A DNA stretch of 44,904 nucleotides from Nitrospira sp. UBA2082 (GCA_002331335.1 DCZO01000018.1:218033-262936), one strand, 5' to 3'. Positions 26,143 to 34,594 are shown, counted from the stretch's first letter. A program made the numbers and translations. The notes: generated by a model from the sequence alone, not told the origin.

Positions 26143-26451
26143 TCATGCTTCACATGAGCCACTTTGTGGCTCCCGGTTCTCACCCCCATTTTCTAGAGAG
26201 TGAGCCTCCGCTGGAATAGAGACGTGGACTTCCTGCGGAACAGTCCCTGGCCGTTGATTTGCCAGCGGATCTAGCGCCAGCAGTGCCTCCGCTCCCTCGT
26301 CCAAGAGATCCGCCACGCAGGCGAGGGTCGCCCCCAGTTGCGTCACGGCCTCCTCCCATCGCCCCTGTCGCTGTAGTTCCAGAAATCGCTGGAGTTGTTC
26401 ATCCGTAATCGCTTGTTTGGCCTCAAATATCAAATGAGCGGCTCGTGACAT
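26143..26451 (-). CDS. Hypothetical helical protein (102 aa)
   Basis: I choose ATG 26451, preceded by TTGGAG; a TTG four codons upstream is less likely. The product is soluble, with two predicted helices (RAAHLIFEAKQAI and QLQRFLELQRQGRWEEAVTQLG, first part) and a disordered charged C-terminus. It shows no membrane segment and no motif that I recognise. It lies between the hybrid kinase and the BdlA-like chemoreceptor on the same strand, so a small adaptor or regulator of that signalling block is possible but unproven. A perfect hairpin (GAGCCAC-TTT-GTGGCTC, 26156-26172) overlaps the end of the gene. Confidence 0.55.
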   Translation of the reverse strand: MSRAAHLIFEAKQAITDEQLQRFLELQRQGRWEEAVTQLGATLACVADLLDEGAEALLALDPLANQRPGTVPQEVHVSIPAEAHSLENGGENREPQSGSCEA

Positions 26452-26531
26452 CGTCGACTCCAATCGCTCGCGATCGATTATGTGAAAAGGACGACCAGTC
26501 TCTTTCTGAACCTGGTCTTCCTGGCACCGGT

Positions 26532-28820
26532 CTAGAATTCCTCGAACTCTGCTTCCTTGGCGCGGCGGTCTCTGCTGTTACTGGCGCCGACATCAACCAG
26601 CTCTTTCTCTCCGTAGGGCCTCTCTCGTGAAGCATTCTTCGTACTGGAGACGGATCTGCCGTGCTTCACGCTTGCGGCCAGCGGCCTGGCGGCGGGACGG
26701 GGCACGTCCCGCGTCACCGCCGCATGGACTTGGTGCTGGCCCTCGATTTGTTTGATCTTGAAGACCTCCATCTGTTGCATCAATTCCTTGGCCTGCTCCC
26801 TCATGGACTGAGCTGCCGATGTGGTCTCTTCGACCAATGCGGCGTTCTGTTGCGTCGTCTCGTCCATCGACATGACGGCCTTGTTCACCTGCTCAATGCC
26901 GCTGGCCTGCTCATGCGAGGCAGCAGTGATCTCGGCGATGATGTCCGTGACCCGCTTGACCGACGTCATGATCTCATCCAACGTTGCTCCGGATTGATTG
27001 ACATACTCGCTGCCCTCGGCGACCCGTTGAATCGACTCGTTGATCAGGCCCTTGATCTCCTTGGCCGCCGTCGCCGAGCGCTGCGCCAAGTTGCGCACTT
27101 CTGCCGCCACCACAGCAAACCCGCGGCCATGTTCGCCGGCCCGCGCCGCCTCCACCGCGGCATTCAAGGCCAGTAAGTTGGTCTGGAATGCAATCTCGTC
27201 GATCACCGTGATGATGTCGGCGATCTTCTTGCTGCTCTTGTTGATCTCACCCATCGCCTCCACGGCGCGTTTGGTGACTGACCCGCCCTTGTCAGCAGTC
27301 TCGCGAGCCGCGATCGCCAGCTGATTGGCGTGCTTGGCGTTGTCCGCATTCTGTTTCACGGTGCTCGTCATCTCTTCCATCGAAGCGCTGGTTTCTTCGA
27401 GCGCCGAGGCCTGCTCGCTGGTCCGCTGCGACAGATCTTCGCTGCCCTTCGTGATCTGTTCCGACCCCGCCGTGACCGATTCCACCGCGATGCGCACGCT
27501 GCCGATCGTTTGGGTCAAATTAGTCAGGGCCGCATTGATGCTGGTCTTGACCTGCTCCAGTTCGCCCTGATAGGTCCCGTGCATCTCCTGCGTGAGATCT
27601 CCTTGTGCCAGCGCACCGAGCGACTTCTGCGCCTCCCTCATGCAGGCTTCCAGTTCCTGCTGTGCCTTCTTCTGCACCGTGATGTCGGTAGAGAAGTTGA
27701 CCATTTTAAAGGTCCTTCCCATTTCGTCCTTCACCGGACTGTATGCGGCTTGGAACCAGACCTCTTTCCCCCCCTTGCCGATCCGGCGATACGTCCCCAT
27801 ATCCGATTCGCCCCTATTGAGCTTTTGCCAGAAAGCGGAGTATTCGCCGGTGCTGGCATAGGCCGGGTCACAGAACATGCGGTGATGCTGCCCCTTGATT
27901 TCGTCCAGCGTATAGCCCATCGCTTTCAGGAAATTGTCGTTGGCGGCCAGGACGGTGCCATCCAGGCTGTACTCAATGGAGCCATATAACGAATTGATCG
28001 CATCGGCGATCCCTTTCATATTCTGACGGGCAATTTCCTGTTCCGTAATGTCATAGCGCACACCGAGGTACTTGCGGGGCTTCCCGGTCTTCTTATCAAC
28101 GAATGGCGCAATCACGGCGTCTACATAATAGGGTGTCCCATCCTTAGCGCGATTTTTCACCACGCCGCGGAAGATTTGCCCCCGGCCAATCGTGGCCCAC
28201 ATCTGCTTGAACACGTCCTTGGGCATGTCCGAGTGGCGGGTGGTATTGTGTCCGTGACCGATCAACTCGTTCTTCGGATATTTTGACACTTGGAGAAACT
28301 TGTCGTTGACCGTCACGATGTCGCCCTTGAGGTCGGCTTCCGACACGATACTGGTCGTGTTCATAATATCGACGCGCACCTTGAGCTCGTCGCGGAGATC
28401 GTCCAGCTCCCGCTGTTGCGCGGTGACATCGGTGGCAAAGGCCACGACCTTGACCGGCTTGTCACCGGCACCAACCATCGGCACGTACGAAGCCTGAATC
28501 CAGACGTCCTTATTTCCCTTCCCAAGCCGCCTGAAGACGCCCGCTTCGGACTCGCCGCGGTTCAGCTTGGCCCAAAACGCCGCATACTCGGGGCTGCTGA
28601 CGTACGTTGACTCGCAGAACATCCGATGGTGCTGCCCCTTGATCTCATCAAGGGTATAGCCCAGGGTTTTCAGAAAGTTTTCATTGGCCGTGATGACGGT
28701 ACCGTCAAGGTTGAGCTCGATCGCGGCCATCGCCTTGTCGATAGCCTGTGCCTTCACCGAACAATCGTTCGCTCCACCGTGTTTTTTGCCCGCCACCTGT
28801 GCTCTCTTAATCGTTGCCAT
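26532..28820 (-). CDS. BdlA-like chemoreceptor with three PAS domains
   Basis: 762 residues without transmembrane segments. PAS1 (about 30-130), PAS2 (about 150-260) and PAS3 (about 275-380) precede the MCP signalling domain (about 440-690; hairpin tip DEIAFQTNLLALNAAVEAAR). PAS1 and PAS3 share long identical stretches (YTLDEIKGQHHRMFC), showing an internal duplication. The type is like BdlA/Aer2 receptors that sense redox or small ligands through PAS. After the signalling domain comes a flexible linker of about 65 residues ending in EFEEF, fitting the x-[HFYW]-x2-[HFYW] C-terminal pentapeptide that tethers CheR/CheB. The start is ATG 28820 with AAAGGAG seven bases upstream. CheW follows downstream. 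Confidence 0.9.
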   Translation of the reverse strand: MATIKRAQVAGKKHGGANDCSVKAQAIDKAMAAIELNLDGTVITANENFLKTLGYTLDEIKGQHHRMFCESTYVSSPEYAAFWAKLNRGESEAGVFRRLGKGNKDVWIQASYVPMVGAGDKPVKVVAFATDVTAQQRELDDLRDELKVRVDIMNTTSIVSEADLKGDIVTVNDKFLQVSKYPKNELIGHGHNTTRHSDMPKDVFKQMWATIGRGQIFRGVVKNRAKDGTPYYVDAVIAPFVDKKTGKPRKYLGVRYDITEQEIARQNMKGIADAINSLYGSIEYSLDGTVLAANDNFLKAMGYTLDEIKGQHHRMFCDPAYASTGEYSAFWQKLNRGESDMGTYRRIGKGGKEVWFQAAYSPVKDEMGRTFKMVNFSTDITVQKKAQQELEACMREAQKSLGALAQGDLTQEMHGTYQGELEQVKTSINAALTNLTQTIGSVRIAVESVTAGSEQITKGSEDLSQRTSEQASALEETSASMEEMTSTVKQNADNAKHANQLAIAARETADKGGSVTKRAVEAMGEINKSSKKIADIITVIDEIAFQTNLLALNAAVEAARAGEHGRGFAVVAAEVRNLAQRSATAAKEIKGLINESIQRVAEGSEYVNQSGATLDEIMTSVKRVTDIIAEITAASHEQASGIEQVNKAVMSMDETTQQNAALVEETTSAAQSMREQAKELMQQMEVFKIKQIEGQHQVHAAVTRDVPRPAARPLAASVKHGRSVSSTKNASRERPYGEKELVDVGASNSRDRRAKEAEFEEF

Positions 28821-28891
28821 CGAGGTTCTCCTTTGCCGTGTGGATTGTCTTGTTTGCGCGCTCTTCTGCTGCGAGCTTTCCTGTTCGCGCC

Positions 28892-29407
28892 CTATGCCGC
28901 AGCCACTGTGCCCTCCTTCACGTCGCTATCTGACAGGAGCCGATCCATATTCAGGAGCGCCACCAGCTTGTCCCCGGATTTCCCGATTGCGTTCATGAAA
29001 CTCACATCCACCTTGGCCCCGAACTGCGGCGGCGGCTGAATGTCTTTCTTATCGATGTTCAACACGTCCGACACGGAATCCACCACCAGCCCCATCACCT
29101 TGTCCCGCACTACAACGACGATGATGACGGTGAACGCCGTGTACTCGATTGTCGGCATGCCGAACTTCGTGCGCAGTTCCACGATCGGCACGATGGTTCC
29201 GCGCAGATTCAAGACGCCTTTAATATGGGACGGGGTATTGGGAATCTTGGTCACGACCGTGTAGCCCTTGATCTCCTGAACACGGAGAATATCCACCCCA
29301 TAGAGTTCGTCACCGAGATTGAACGTCAGAAACTGGCTGCCGTCCGTGGTCAGCCCGATCTGCTGATTCAGCTCCTTTGTCGCGGTCTCCAGTGTCGCTG
29401 CGGCCAT
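28892..29407 (-). CDS. cheW: CheW chemotaxis coupling protein
   Basis: 171 residues from ATG 29407, preceded by AAAGGAGG. It contains the CheW signature (QFLTFNLGDELYGVDILRV, then KIPNTPSHIKGVLNLRGTIVPIVELR, MGLVVDSVSDVL, and FMNAIGKSGDKLVALLNMDRLL). CheW couples receptors to CheA at the inner membrane or in cytoplasmic arrays. It lies upstream of the BdlA-like receptor gene on the same strand with a 71 bp gap, so both are probably co-transcribed. No CheA, CheR, CheB or CheY gene is in the window. An extended in-frame start at 29614 is rejected because it overlaps the ferredoxin. Confidence 0.93.
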   Translation of the reverse strand: MAAATLETATKELNQQIGLTTDGSQFLTFNLGDELYGVDILRVQEIKGYTVVTKIPNTPSHIKGVLNLRGTIVPIVELRTKFGMPTIEYTAFTVIIVVVVRDKVMGLVVDSVSDVLNIDKKDIQPPPQFGAKVDVSFMNAIGKSGDKLVALLNMDRLLSDSDVKEGTVAAA

Positions 29408-29466
29408 GGCCTCCTCCTTTGCAAAACGCTCATTTTCGGTTGGATCGCCCTCAGGGTTGCGGCTCG

Positions 29467-29814
29467 CTACCCCCTGACCCCCTGCCACACCCTGTCGCTG
29501 TGGACTTCCTTGTTCGGATTGACTCGCGCGGCTCGCTCCAACAGAGTCGTTCTTGACTCGGGACGATCCGGATCCGGCACGCAACAATCGCCGATCGGGC
29601 ATACAGAGGCGCACTGAGGTTCATCGAAGTGACCAACGCACTCCGTACAACGCTCGTACGTGATCACATAAATGCTGTCGTCGAGTCCCTGCCCCTCTCC
29701 AACGTGATACCCCCGTTCTTCGGCCGCGCTGCGTTTATCAAAAATCGCCTGGTTGGGGCATACCGGCAGACACGCGTCACAGGCGATGCAGTTGTTGTTG
29801 ATCATGAGTGCCAT
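29467..29814 (-). CDS. Allochromatium-type 2[4Fe-4S] ferredoxin
   Basis: 115 residues. The first cluster is C9-x2-C12-x2-C15-x3-C19-P; the second is C56-x2-C59-x8-C68-x3-C72-P, and the eight-residue spacing plus extra C-terminal cysteines identify the Allochromatium/YfhL type, characterised by very low reduction potentials. The C-terminal extension is larger than the common about 85 residues. Start ATG 29814, preceded by AAGGTCTCC. It sits between CheW and ribBA on the - strand, with no obvious partner. It probably serves as low-potential electron carrier in the cytoplasm, for example for reductive carbon metabolism, which is inference. Confidence 0.9.
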   Translation of the reverse strand: MALMINNNCIACDACLPVCPNQAIFDKRSAAEERGYHVGEGQGLDDSIYVITYERCTECVGHFDEPQCASVCPIGDCCVPDPDRPESRTTLLERAARVNPNKEVHSDRVWQGVRG

Positions 29815-29901
29815 GAGGAGACCTTTAGGGATTGAACGTACGCATGGTTCAAGTGGGTGATCGGATCGAGCGGCACAGCTGCATTGGCATACGCGCGCTG
29901 T

Positions 29902-31119
29902 TTACACTGCATGCAGCAGGTGCCCCATTTTCTCCTTCTTCGTGCGCATGTACCTCACGTTTGCCGCGCGGGGTGGAATCTCGATCGGGACGCGCTCCAC
30001 AACCTTGAGCCCGTACCCTTCGATTCCAACGATCTTTCGCGGATTGTTCGTGATGAGCCTGATCCGGCACAGTCCGAGGCCCGCGAGAATCTGTGCTCCG
30101 ACACCGTAGTCTCTCAAATCTGCTTTGAAGCCGAGTTGCAGATTCGCCTCGACCGTGTCGCTGCCCCGATCTTGAAGGCCATAGGCTCTGATTTTATTGA
30201 GGAGGCCGATGCCGCGCCCTTCTTGATTGAGGTACAGCAACACGCCACGCCCCTCATGTTGGATCATCTCCATGGCTTGATGCAGTTGGTCGCGGCAGTC
30301 GCAGCGCAACGAACCCAACACATCGGCGGTCAGGCAACCGGAATGCACTCGCACCAGAACGGAATTTTCCCCCTCCACACGCCCTTTCACCAAGGCAAGA
30401 TGCGTCATGCCGTCGATTTCGTTTTCGAACGCGACCGCCTGGAACTCGCCGAACTTCGTCGGCAAGGTCGTGCAGGCTGTCCGGTGCACGAACATTTCGC
30501 GCTTCATGCGGTATTCGATGAGCGACTTGATCGTGATCATCTTCAGTTTGTGCTTCTTGGCGAACGTGATCAGTTCCGGCACACGCGCCATCGTGCCATC
30601 GTCGTTCATGATTTCGCAGATCACTCCGGCTGGGTACAGCCCTGCTAACCGCGCAAGATCAACTGATCCCTCTGTTTGGCCGGCCCGCTTCAAGACTCCT
30701 CCTTGCTGCGCCTTGAGGGGGAAGATATGTCCGGGCCGAGCCAAGTCTCCAGGTTTGGCCTTGGCATCAATCGCCACCTGAATCGTCTTGGCCCGGTCAG
30801 CCGCTGAGATGCCCGTCGTAATGCCGTGCCTGGCATCGATGGACACGGTGAAGGCAGTCCCGAACGTCGCGGTGTTTTCGACAGCCTGTTGAGGGAGATG
30901 CAGCGCTTCCACCCGTTGGGGAGTCAGGGCAAGACAGATCAAACCACGCGCATGTTGGGCCATGAAGTTGACGGCCTGGGGCGTCACATGTTGGGCGGCC
31001 ATGACCAGATCGCCTTCGTTCTCTCGGCCCTCATCATCGAGCAAAATGACGAATTTTCCGCCCCTCATGTCACGGATTGCGGCATGGATGCTGTCGAACG
31101 GAGAGTTTGTCGTAGGCAT
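29902..31119 (-). CDS. ribBA: Bifunctional DHBP synthase / GTP cyclohydrolase II
   Basis: 405 residues from ATG 31119; upstream in-frame sequence lacks family similarity. The RibB half (1-205) has the DDEGRENEGDLVMAAQ and ARHGITTGISA motifs and makes 3,4-dihydroxy-2-butanone-4-phosphate from ribulose-5-phosphate. The RibA half (206-405) has VRVHSGCLTADVLGSLRCDC (zinc ligands C-x10-C-x-C), YLNQEGRGIGL and the C-terminal TNNPRKIVGIEGYGL, and opens GTP. Together they supply both precursors of riboflavin. The gene is monocistronic-looking, with a 624-bp non-coding region upstream that could hold a control element, though I did not recognise an FMN riboswitch. Confidence 0.95.
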   Translation of the reverse strand: MPTTNSPFDSIHAAIRDMRGGKFVILLDDEGRENEGDLVMAAQHVTPQAVNFMAQHARGLICLALTPQRVEALHLPQQAVENTATFGTAFTVSIDARHGITTGISAADRAKTIQVAIDAKAKPGDLARPGHIFPLKAQQGGVLKRAGQTEGSVDLARLAGLYPAGVICEIMNDDGTMARVPELITFAKKHKLKMITIKSLIEYRMKREMFVHRTACTTLPTKFGEFQAVAFENEIDGMTHLALVKGRVEGENSVLVRVHSGCLTADVLGSLRCDCRDQLHQAMEMIQHEGRGVLLYLNQEGRGIGLLNKIRAYGLQDRGSDTVEANLQLGFKADLRDYGVGAQILAGLGLCRIRLITNNPRKIVGIEGYGLKVVERVPIEIPPRAANVRYMRTKKEKMGHLLHAV

Positions 31120-31743
31120 GGTCACCGTCTCGTTAAATGATCGTTTCGAGTTCCAGGTTCTAATGTGTTCCTGAAACCCCGAAACCTGAAACATCTCATC
31201 CGCACTGAGGGCTCCTCTGCCATGACAACATCTTCGAGCCGGGATCTCTTATCGCTCTTCCAATGCATTCTTGTTCGGTTATCCCTCGCAAAGCTGAACG
31301 CGTAGTACCACTTCATCTATTACGAACAACTACGCTATAGGCAAAGATCCCGAGTGCCGACAAATCTATGCTGCCAGAGATTAAAGCGATGGAGGCTGGT
31401 TGACGGAGCACATGAATGCAGCTTTCCTTTTGTTCGCTACGAACAGGCGCTGCAAGACTATGGGAGTCCACATTGGCCGATAGTTGAGTGGCGAGTTGCC
31501 CCGCTGCCAACCTTGCTTTGAATTCAACACCTAAAATTACCTATGGCATTACGGGTTAATACGCTATCCAGGCTCCATTGACATAGGGCACTATGTACAT
31601 AGGGCCCTATGTACATAGAGTACTGTGTACTATGTTTAACGAGTGGAAAGAGCCCGAAGCCTTGGCTGGTGCTGAGTGGGTTGGTTTGCCTTTAAGACGA
31701 CGGACCTGGATCGGCCTGGTGAGAAGCTGAACCGCAGAGCGAC
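31120..31743. other. Long non-coding region upstream of ribBA
   Basis: No supported gene. It contains a perfect 26-bp palindrome (31591-31616) and flanking relatives of the same TACATAG unit. A short - strand frame at 31313-31510 lacks a ribosome binding site and protein-like composition. Confidence 0.6.
31591..31616. promoter_or_regulatory. Perfect 26-bp palindrome with flanking repeats
   Basis: The half-site is TATGTACATAGGG, mirrored exactly (centre GGGCCC). Partial repeats of the CATAG/GTAC unit flank it on both sides (31579-31596 and 31616-31637), so a run of related units is present. It may be a multi-site operator, a protein-binding repeat or a cruciform; with no T-run it is a poor terminator. 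It lies 127 bp after the LuxR-type gene stop and 472 bp upstream of the ribBA start. Confidence 0.6.
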
Positions 31744-32496
31744 CTATTCGATCATACCGAGCTTCAGAGCGATCACCACCGCGTTGACGAGATCATCGGT
31801 ATAGAGTTTTTTCTTGATGGCTTGAATATGCATTTTGACGGTTCGCGGCGTGATGCCCAGGAGAGCGGCAATAGCCTTAACCTGATGACCTTTAGCACGC
31901 TGTTCAAGAACGATACTTTCCCGCCTCGTCAACCGCCCCCGGGGGTAAGAACGTTGGAAGGCGTGAGTCAAAGAAGGCACCAAGTCGCCAAAATATTTCA
32001 AGTGTCGGCGGCATTCTTCTTCAGAATCGAAAACAAGCGCAATGTAGCATCCCATTTCATGATCCATCGTCTCAATCGTGCCGCCGCACAGCGTGGACTG
32101 CAAATGATACTCCCGCATCTTTCTCATGAACTCGGGATCAATCTGTTTCGAGAATCGGCACGCCACATCGCTCCAGACAAATGGTTCCCTCGTCCGCAAC
32201 CATTCCGCAAAGCACGGATCCTTTTTGAACATTCCCGTTGTGAAATACCAGCGAAGGAACGGTTTGGGATAGCCGACACTCAAAAGGTTGCGGAGCCGGT
32301 AAGCACGGGGGTAGCCCCATGCACAGAGGAGTGACCGATAGGGGATGACCGAATGGACCGAAATAAGGAGCCGGTTAAACTGTTTGGGAGTTCGACATTT
32401 CCTAGCGAGGGCGTGAATGGCATCAGGTGAGGCGTGGATAGACCCAATTCGTCGTGCCTTATGCAGCCGATGTTCTAATTCCGAAAGCGGAACCAT
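31744..32496 (-). CDS. LuxR-type regulator with autoinducer-binding-like domain
   Basis: 250 residues. The C-terminal HTH (LTRRESIVLEQRAKGHQVKAI then AALLGITPRTVKMHIQAIKKKL) is a LuxR helix-turn-helix. The N-terminal part resembles the acyl-homoserine-lactone-binding fold: FLRWYFTTGMFKKDPC followed by FVWSD. Aligned to TraR, the Tyr61, Asp70-Pro and Trp85 positions are kept while Trp57 is Phe. So it may bind an AHL or other small ligand. No luxI is present in the window (solo LuxR). It is divergent from 32629, and a lux-box-like dyad lies 31 bp upstream of its start. No clear ribosome binding site. Confidence 0.8.
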   Translation of the reverse strand: MVPLSELEHRLHKARRIGSIHASPDAIHALARKCRTPKQFNRLLISVHSVIPYRSLLCAWGYPRAYRLRNLLSVGYPKPFLRWYFTTGMFKKDPCFAEWLRTREPFVWSDVACRFSKQIDPEFMRKMREYHLQSTLCGGTIETMDHEMGCYIALVFDSEEECRRHLKYFGDLVPSLTHAFQRSYPRGRLTRRESIVLEQRAKGHQVKAIAALLGITPRTVKMHIQAIKKKLYTDDLVNAVVIALKLGMIE

Positions 32497-32526
32497 GCGG
32501 GCACCGATGCCGACATCACAGCGATC

Positions 32527-32542
32527 CTGTCCGAATGGACAG
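32527..32542. promoter_or_regulatory. Lux-box-like dyad in divergent promoter region
   Basis: CTGTCCGAATGGACAG is a 6-bp inverted repeat with a 4-nt centre and fits the CT-N12-AG form of lux/las-rhl boxes. It lies between two divergent LuxR-type genes, 31 bp before one start and 87 bp before the other. Binding is inferred only. Confidence 0.55.
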
Positions 32543-32628
32543 CTTGTCTTCTGATTGGGGTCTTATACACTGTTTGATTTTCGAAAGTCATTCTTTAACT
32601 CCACGAGATCAACGACTCTGGCTTCGCA

Positions 32629-33357
32629 ATGACAGGCTCCAAAGAATTCTTCCAACGTACCCTTGATCATCTGTCAGAAGCTATGAAGAACGTCCTCCAC
32701 CCTTCTTTCTATGAGTACACGCTTCGTGGGATCGGAGTCCGCCTTGGCCGAGAGGTGGTCAGCCATGTTCGGCCATCTGACGCAACTACTCGGCCGTTCC
32801 GGCAAGAAGATTACATTCGCTGTCTGGAGTGGGCGAATCTACACTGGGGGTGGGATCATAAAGCGGATGTGGCAACGAAAGGCCGCATAGAGATTTCAAT
32901 TCCGCAGTGCCCGTTTGGAAAACTTGCCGAAGAAAATTCGCATCTCTGTCAGATTGAAGCGGGCATGCTCGGAGGGATCGCCGGAGACCATTTGAACTAT
33001 GCGAAGGTAGAAATTTGCCGAGGGTCCGGCACGCCGCCCAAAAACTGTTTCATGACCGTCCATCTTGAACGAACCCCTCAAACCATAATTCTCGAAGGGC
33101 CTTCCTTCCCACTGGAGCCCACGAAGACAAAACAGGCCCACAGAGCCAGCCCTGAAGAAAAGGTGATTGCCCAACTCTCCCCACGCGAACAGCAGATCGT
33201 GAGACTCATTGGGGAAGGCCTTTCCGACAAAGAAATCGCCCACGCATTGGGCCTCAGTGTCCGCACTGTGGAAGGACATGTCGCCAGAATTCGAGACAAA
33301 ACTGGTCTCGGAGCACGCGGCGCTCTGATTCGTCTGGCACTTCGATCGAATACCTGA
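32629..33357 (+). CDS. LuxR-type regulator with N-terminal Cys-containing sensory domain
   Basis: 242 residues. The C-terminus is a LuxR helix-turn-helix (LSPREQQIVRLIGEGLSDKE then IAHALGLSVRTVEGHVARI). The N-terminal about 165 residues resemble the V4R/methanogen-output type of small-molecule or metal-binding domain: a conserved CPFG motif, Cys in SHLCQIE, GGIAGD and a Cys before FMTVHLE. This assignment is tentative. It is not an autoinducer domain. It is followed 20 bp later by the NarL-type regulator and is divergent from the autoinducer-type LuxR, so the three form one regulatory cluster with a lux-box-like dyad at its centre. Confidence 0.75.
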   Translation: MTGSKEFFQRTLDHLSEAMKNVLHPSFYEYTLRGIGVRLGREVVSHVRPSDATTRPFRQEDYIRCLEWANLHWGWDHKADVATKGRIEISIPQCPFGKLAEENSHLCQIEAGMLGGIAGDHLNYAKVEICRGSGTPPKNCFMTVHLERTPQTIILEGPSFPLEPTKTKQAHRASPEEKVIAQLSPREQQIVRLIGEGLSDKEIAHALGLSVRTVEGHVARIRDKTGLGARGALIRLALRSNT

Positions 33358-33377
33358 CTTATGAAGGGAGGATCTCT

Positions 33378-34142
33378 CTGAGCCATACTCTCGTCATCAA
33401 GAAGCCTGAACCCTCCGCGACAGATACACTGCAAGGAAACCATTGCCGGTGTACCAGTACCAGGCAGATCAGATTGTTACTGGCCGATAGCCATGAAATC
33501 GCGCGGGCCGGCGTGCGGACAATGCTGGATCAGGCCAGACACATCGAAATTATTGGTGAAGCAGGCACAGTGACAACTGCTGTAGAAGAAGCCCGTCGGC
33601 TCAGGCCGGATGTCATGCTTATCGAGTTGCGATTCCGTGACGGAAGGGGCATCGACGTATTTCGCCACGTCCACGAGGTCTCTCCCAACACCCGTTTACT
33701 CGTGCTGACGTATAGTACCGATGACGAGTCCATCATATCGGCTCTGCGATCTGGAGTGCTAGGCTTCGTGCTCAAGACTGTCACTATGCCAGCACTCGTT
33801 CAGGCCGTCGAAACAGTTGCCGCAGGACAATTGTTCCTCGATCCATCTATCGCATCTAAACTCGTCGCGTATGTCCGGAACCAACCTGCTTCAATACACG
33901 AGAAAAATCAGCGGGCACTCTCTACCCAAGAGCATCGTGTTATGGAACTTGTAGCGCAGGGAAAAACCAACAAGGAAATCGCAAGCGCGCTGGGGCTCAG
34001 CGACAAGACGATCAAGAATTATTTGAGTCACGTATACGAAAAATTACAAGTGACGCGCCGGGCACATGCCACGAAGTTATTTGTCGAAGGAACCCGAACG
34101 TTCACCACAGCCAGCCTGGCTGATTTCAGTTGCCCCTCATAA
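33378..34142 (+). CDS. NarL-type regulator with Glu at the phosphoacceptor site
   Basis: 254 residues if started at CTG 33378, which has an ideal ribosome binding site (GGGAGG, six bases upstream). The nearest TTG (33474) would cut off the first beta-strand (IRLLLAD), so it is unlikely. Receiver: ADSHEIARAG has only one pocket Asp; the usual phosphorylated Asp is Glu (PDVMLIELRFRDG, codon at 33624), while the Thr/Ser (LTYST) and Lys (FVLKT) are present. C-terminus: LuxR HTH (LSTQEHRVMELVAQGKTNKE then IASALGLSDKTIKNYLSHVYEKL). The Glu may mimic phosphorylation and keep the protein constitutively active. It follows the sensory LuxR gene by 20 bp. Confidence 0.75.
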   Translation: MSHTLVIKKPEPSATDTLQGNHCRCTSTRQIRLLLADSHEIARAGVRTMLDQARHIEIIGEAGTVTTAVEEARRLRPDVMLIELRFRDGRGIDVFRHVHEVSPNTRLLVLTYSTDDESIISALRSGVLGFVLKTVTMPALVQAVETVAAGQLFLDPSIASKLVAYVRNQPASIHEKNQRALSTQEHRVMELVAQGKTNKEIASALGLSDKTIKNYLSHVYEKLQVTRRAHATKLFVEGTRTFTTASLADFSCPS

Positions 34143-34183
34143 TACCCCCCCAATCCTCCTAACCAAGCCTAATTGGAGCCTGA

Positions 34184-34594
34184 TCAACGCCGGCTGTCCG
34201 CCGCTGACGTCGGGCTCATCGGCCACAGAGTGGCCAGGCGAGCCATGGCCGCCGCGCCCAACCCCGCACCGACGGTGTCCGCCACCCAATCGAGCCAGCT
34301 CGACTCTCGAAAAGGAACGAAAGACTGATGGATTTCATCACTGACACCATACAGGGAGGTGCACAACACGGCCAGCGGGACGGCCCATGGCCGCCACGAG
34401 GCCTCGGCGCTCCAGCGAAATCCCCGATGGAAAAGGGCTCCGAGCACGGCGTACTCGATGACGTGAAGCACCTTGTCGCTCAAGAGCCCGACGAAGGACG
34501 GCAGCTGCTCCTCAGGATGGGATTGAGCGGACAGATAGAAAATGAAACCGGCGTAGGCGAAGACAGGCCCCCAATACCGAAACACGGTTGTCAT
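34184..34594 (-). CDS. VanZ-family membrane protein
   Basis: 136 residues from ATG 34594; an in-frame TTG at 34624 would add ten. The VanZ pattern is visible: SDKVLHVIEYAVLGALFHRGF, then YGVSDEIHQSFVPFRESSWLDWVADTVGAGLGA, with DEIHQ and DxxADxxGA motifs. Three to four transmembrane helices are predicted (PVFAYAGFIFYLS, LHVIEYAVLGALF, WAVPLAVLCTSLYG, GAGLGAAAMARL). VanZ-like proteins confer low-level teicoplanin resistance in some Firmicutes, but in most bacteria the role is unknown. It is divergent from the GH57 gene, sharing a 88-bp intergenic region. Confidence 0.85.
   Translation of the reverse strand: MTTVFRYWGPVFAYAGFIFYLSAQSHPEEQLPSFVGLLSDKVLHVIEYAVLGALFHRGFRWSAEASWRPWAVPLAVLCTSLYGVSDEIHQSFVPFRESSWLDWVADTVGAGLGAAAMARLATLWPMSPTSAADSRR

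Noticed and set aside
31313..31510. 65-codon - strand frame upstream of ribBA
   Set aside because: No start signal and no protein-like composition or motif.
33474..34142. TTG start for the NarL-type regulator
   Set aside because: It would delete the first beta-strand of the receiver; the CTG at 33378 has a much better ribosome binding site.
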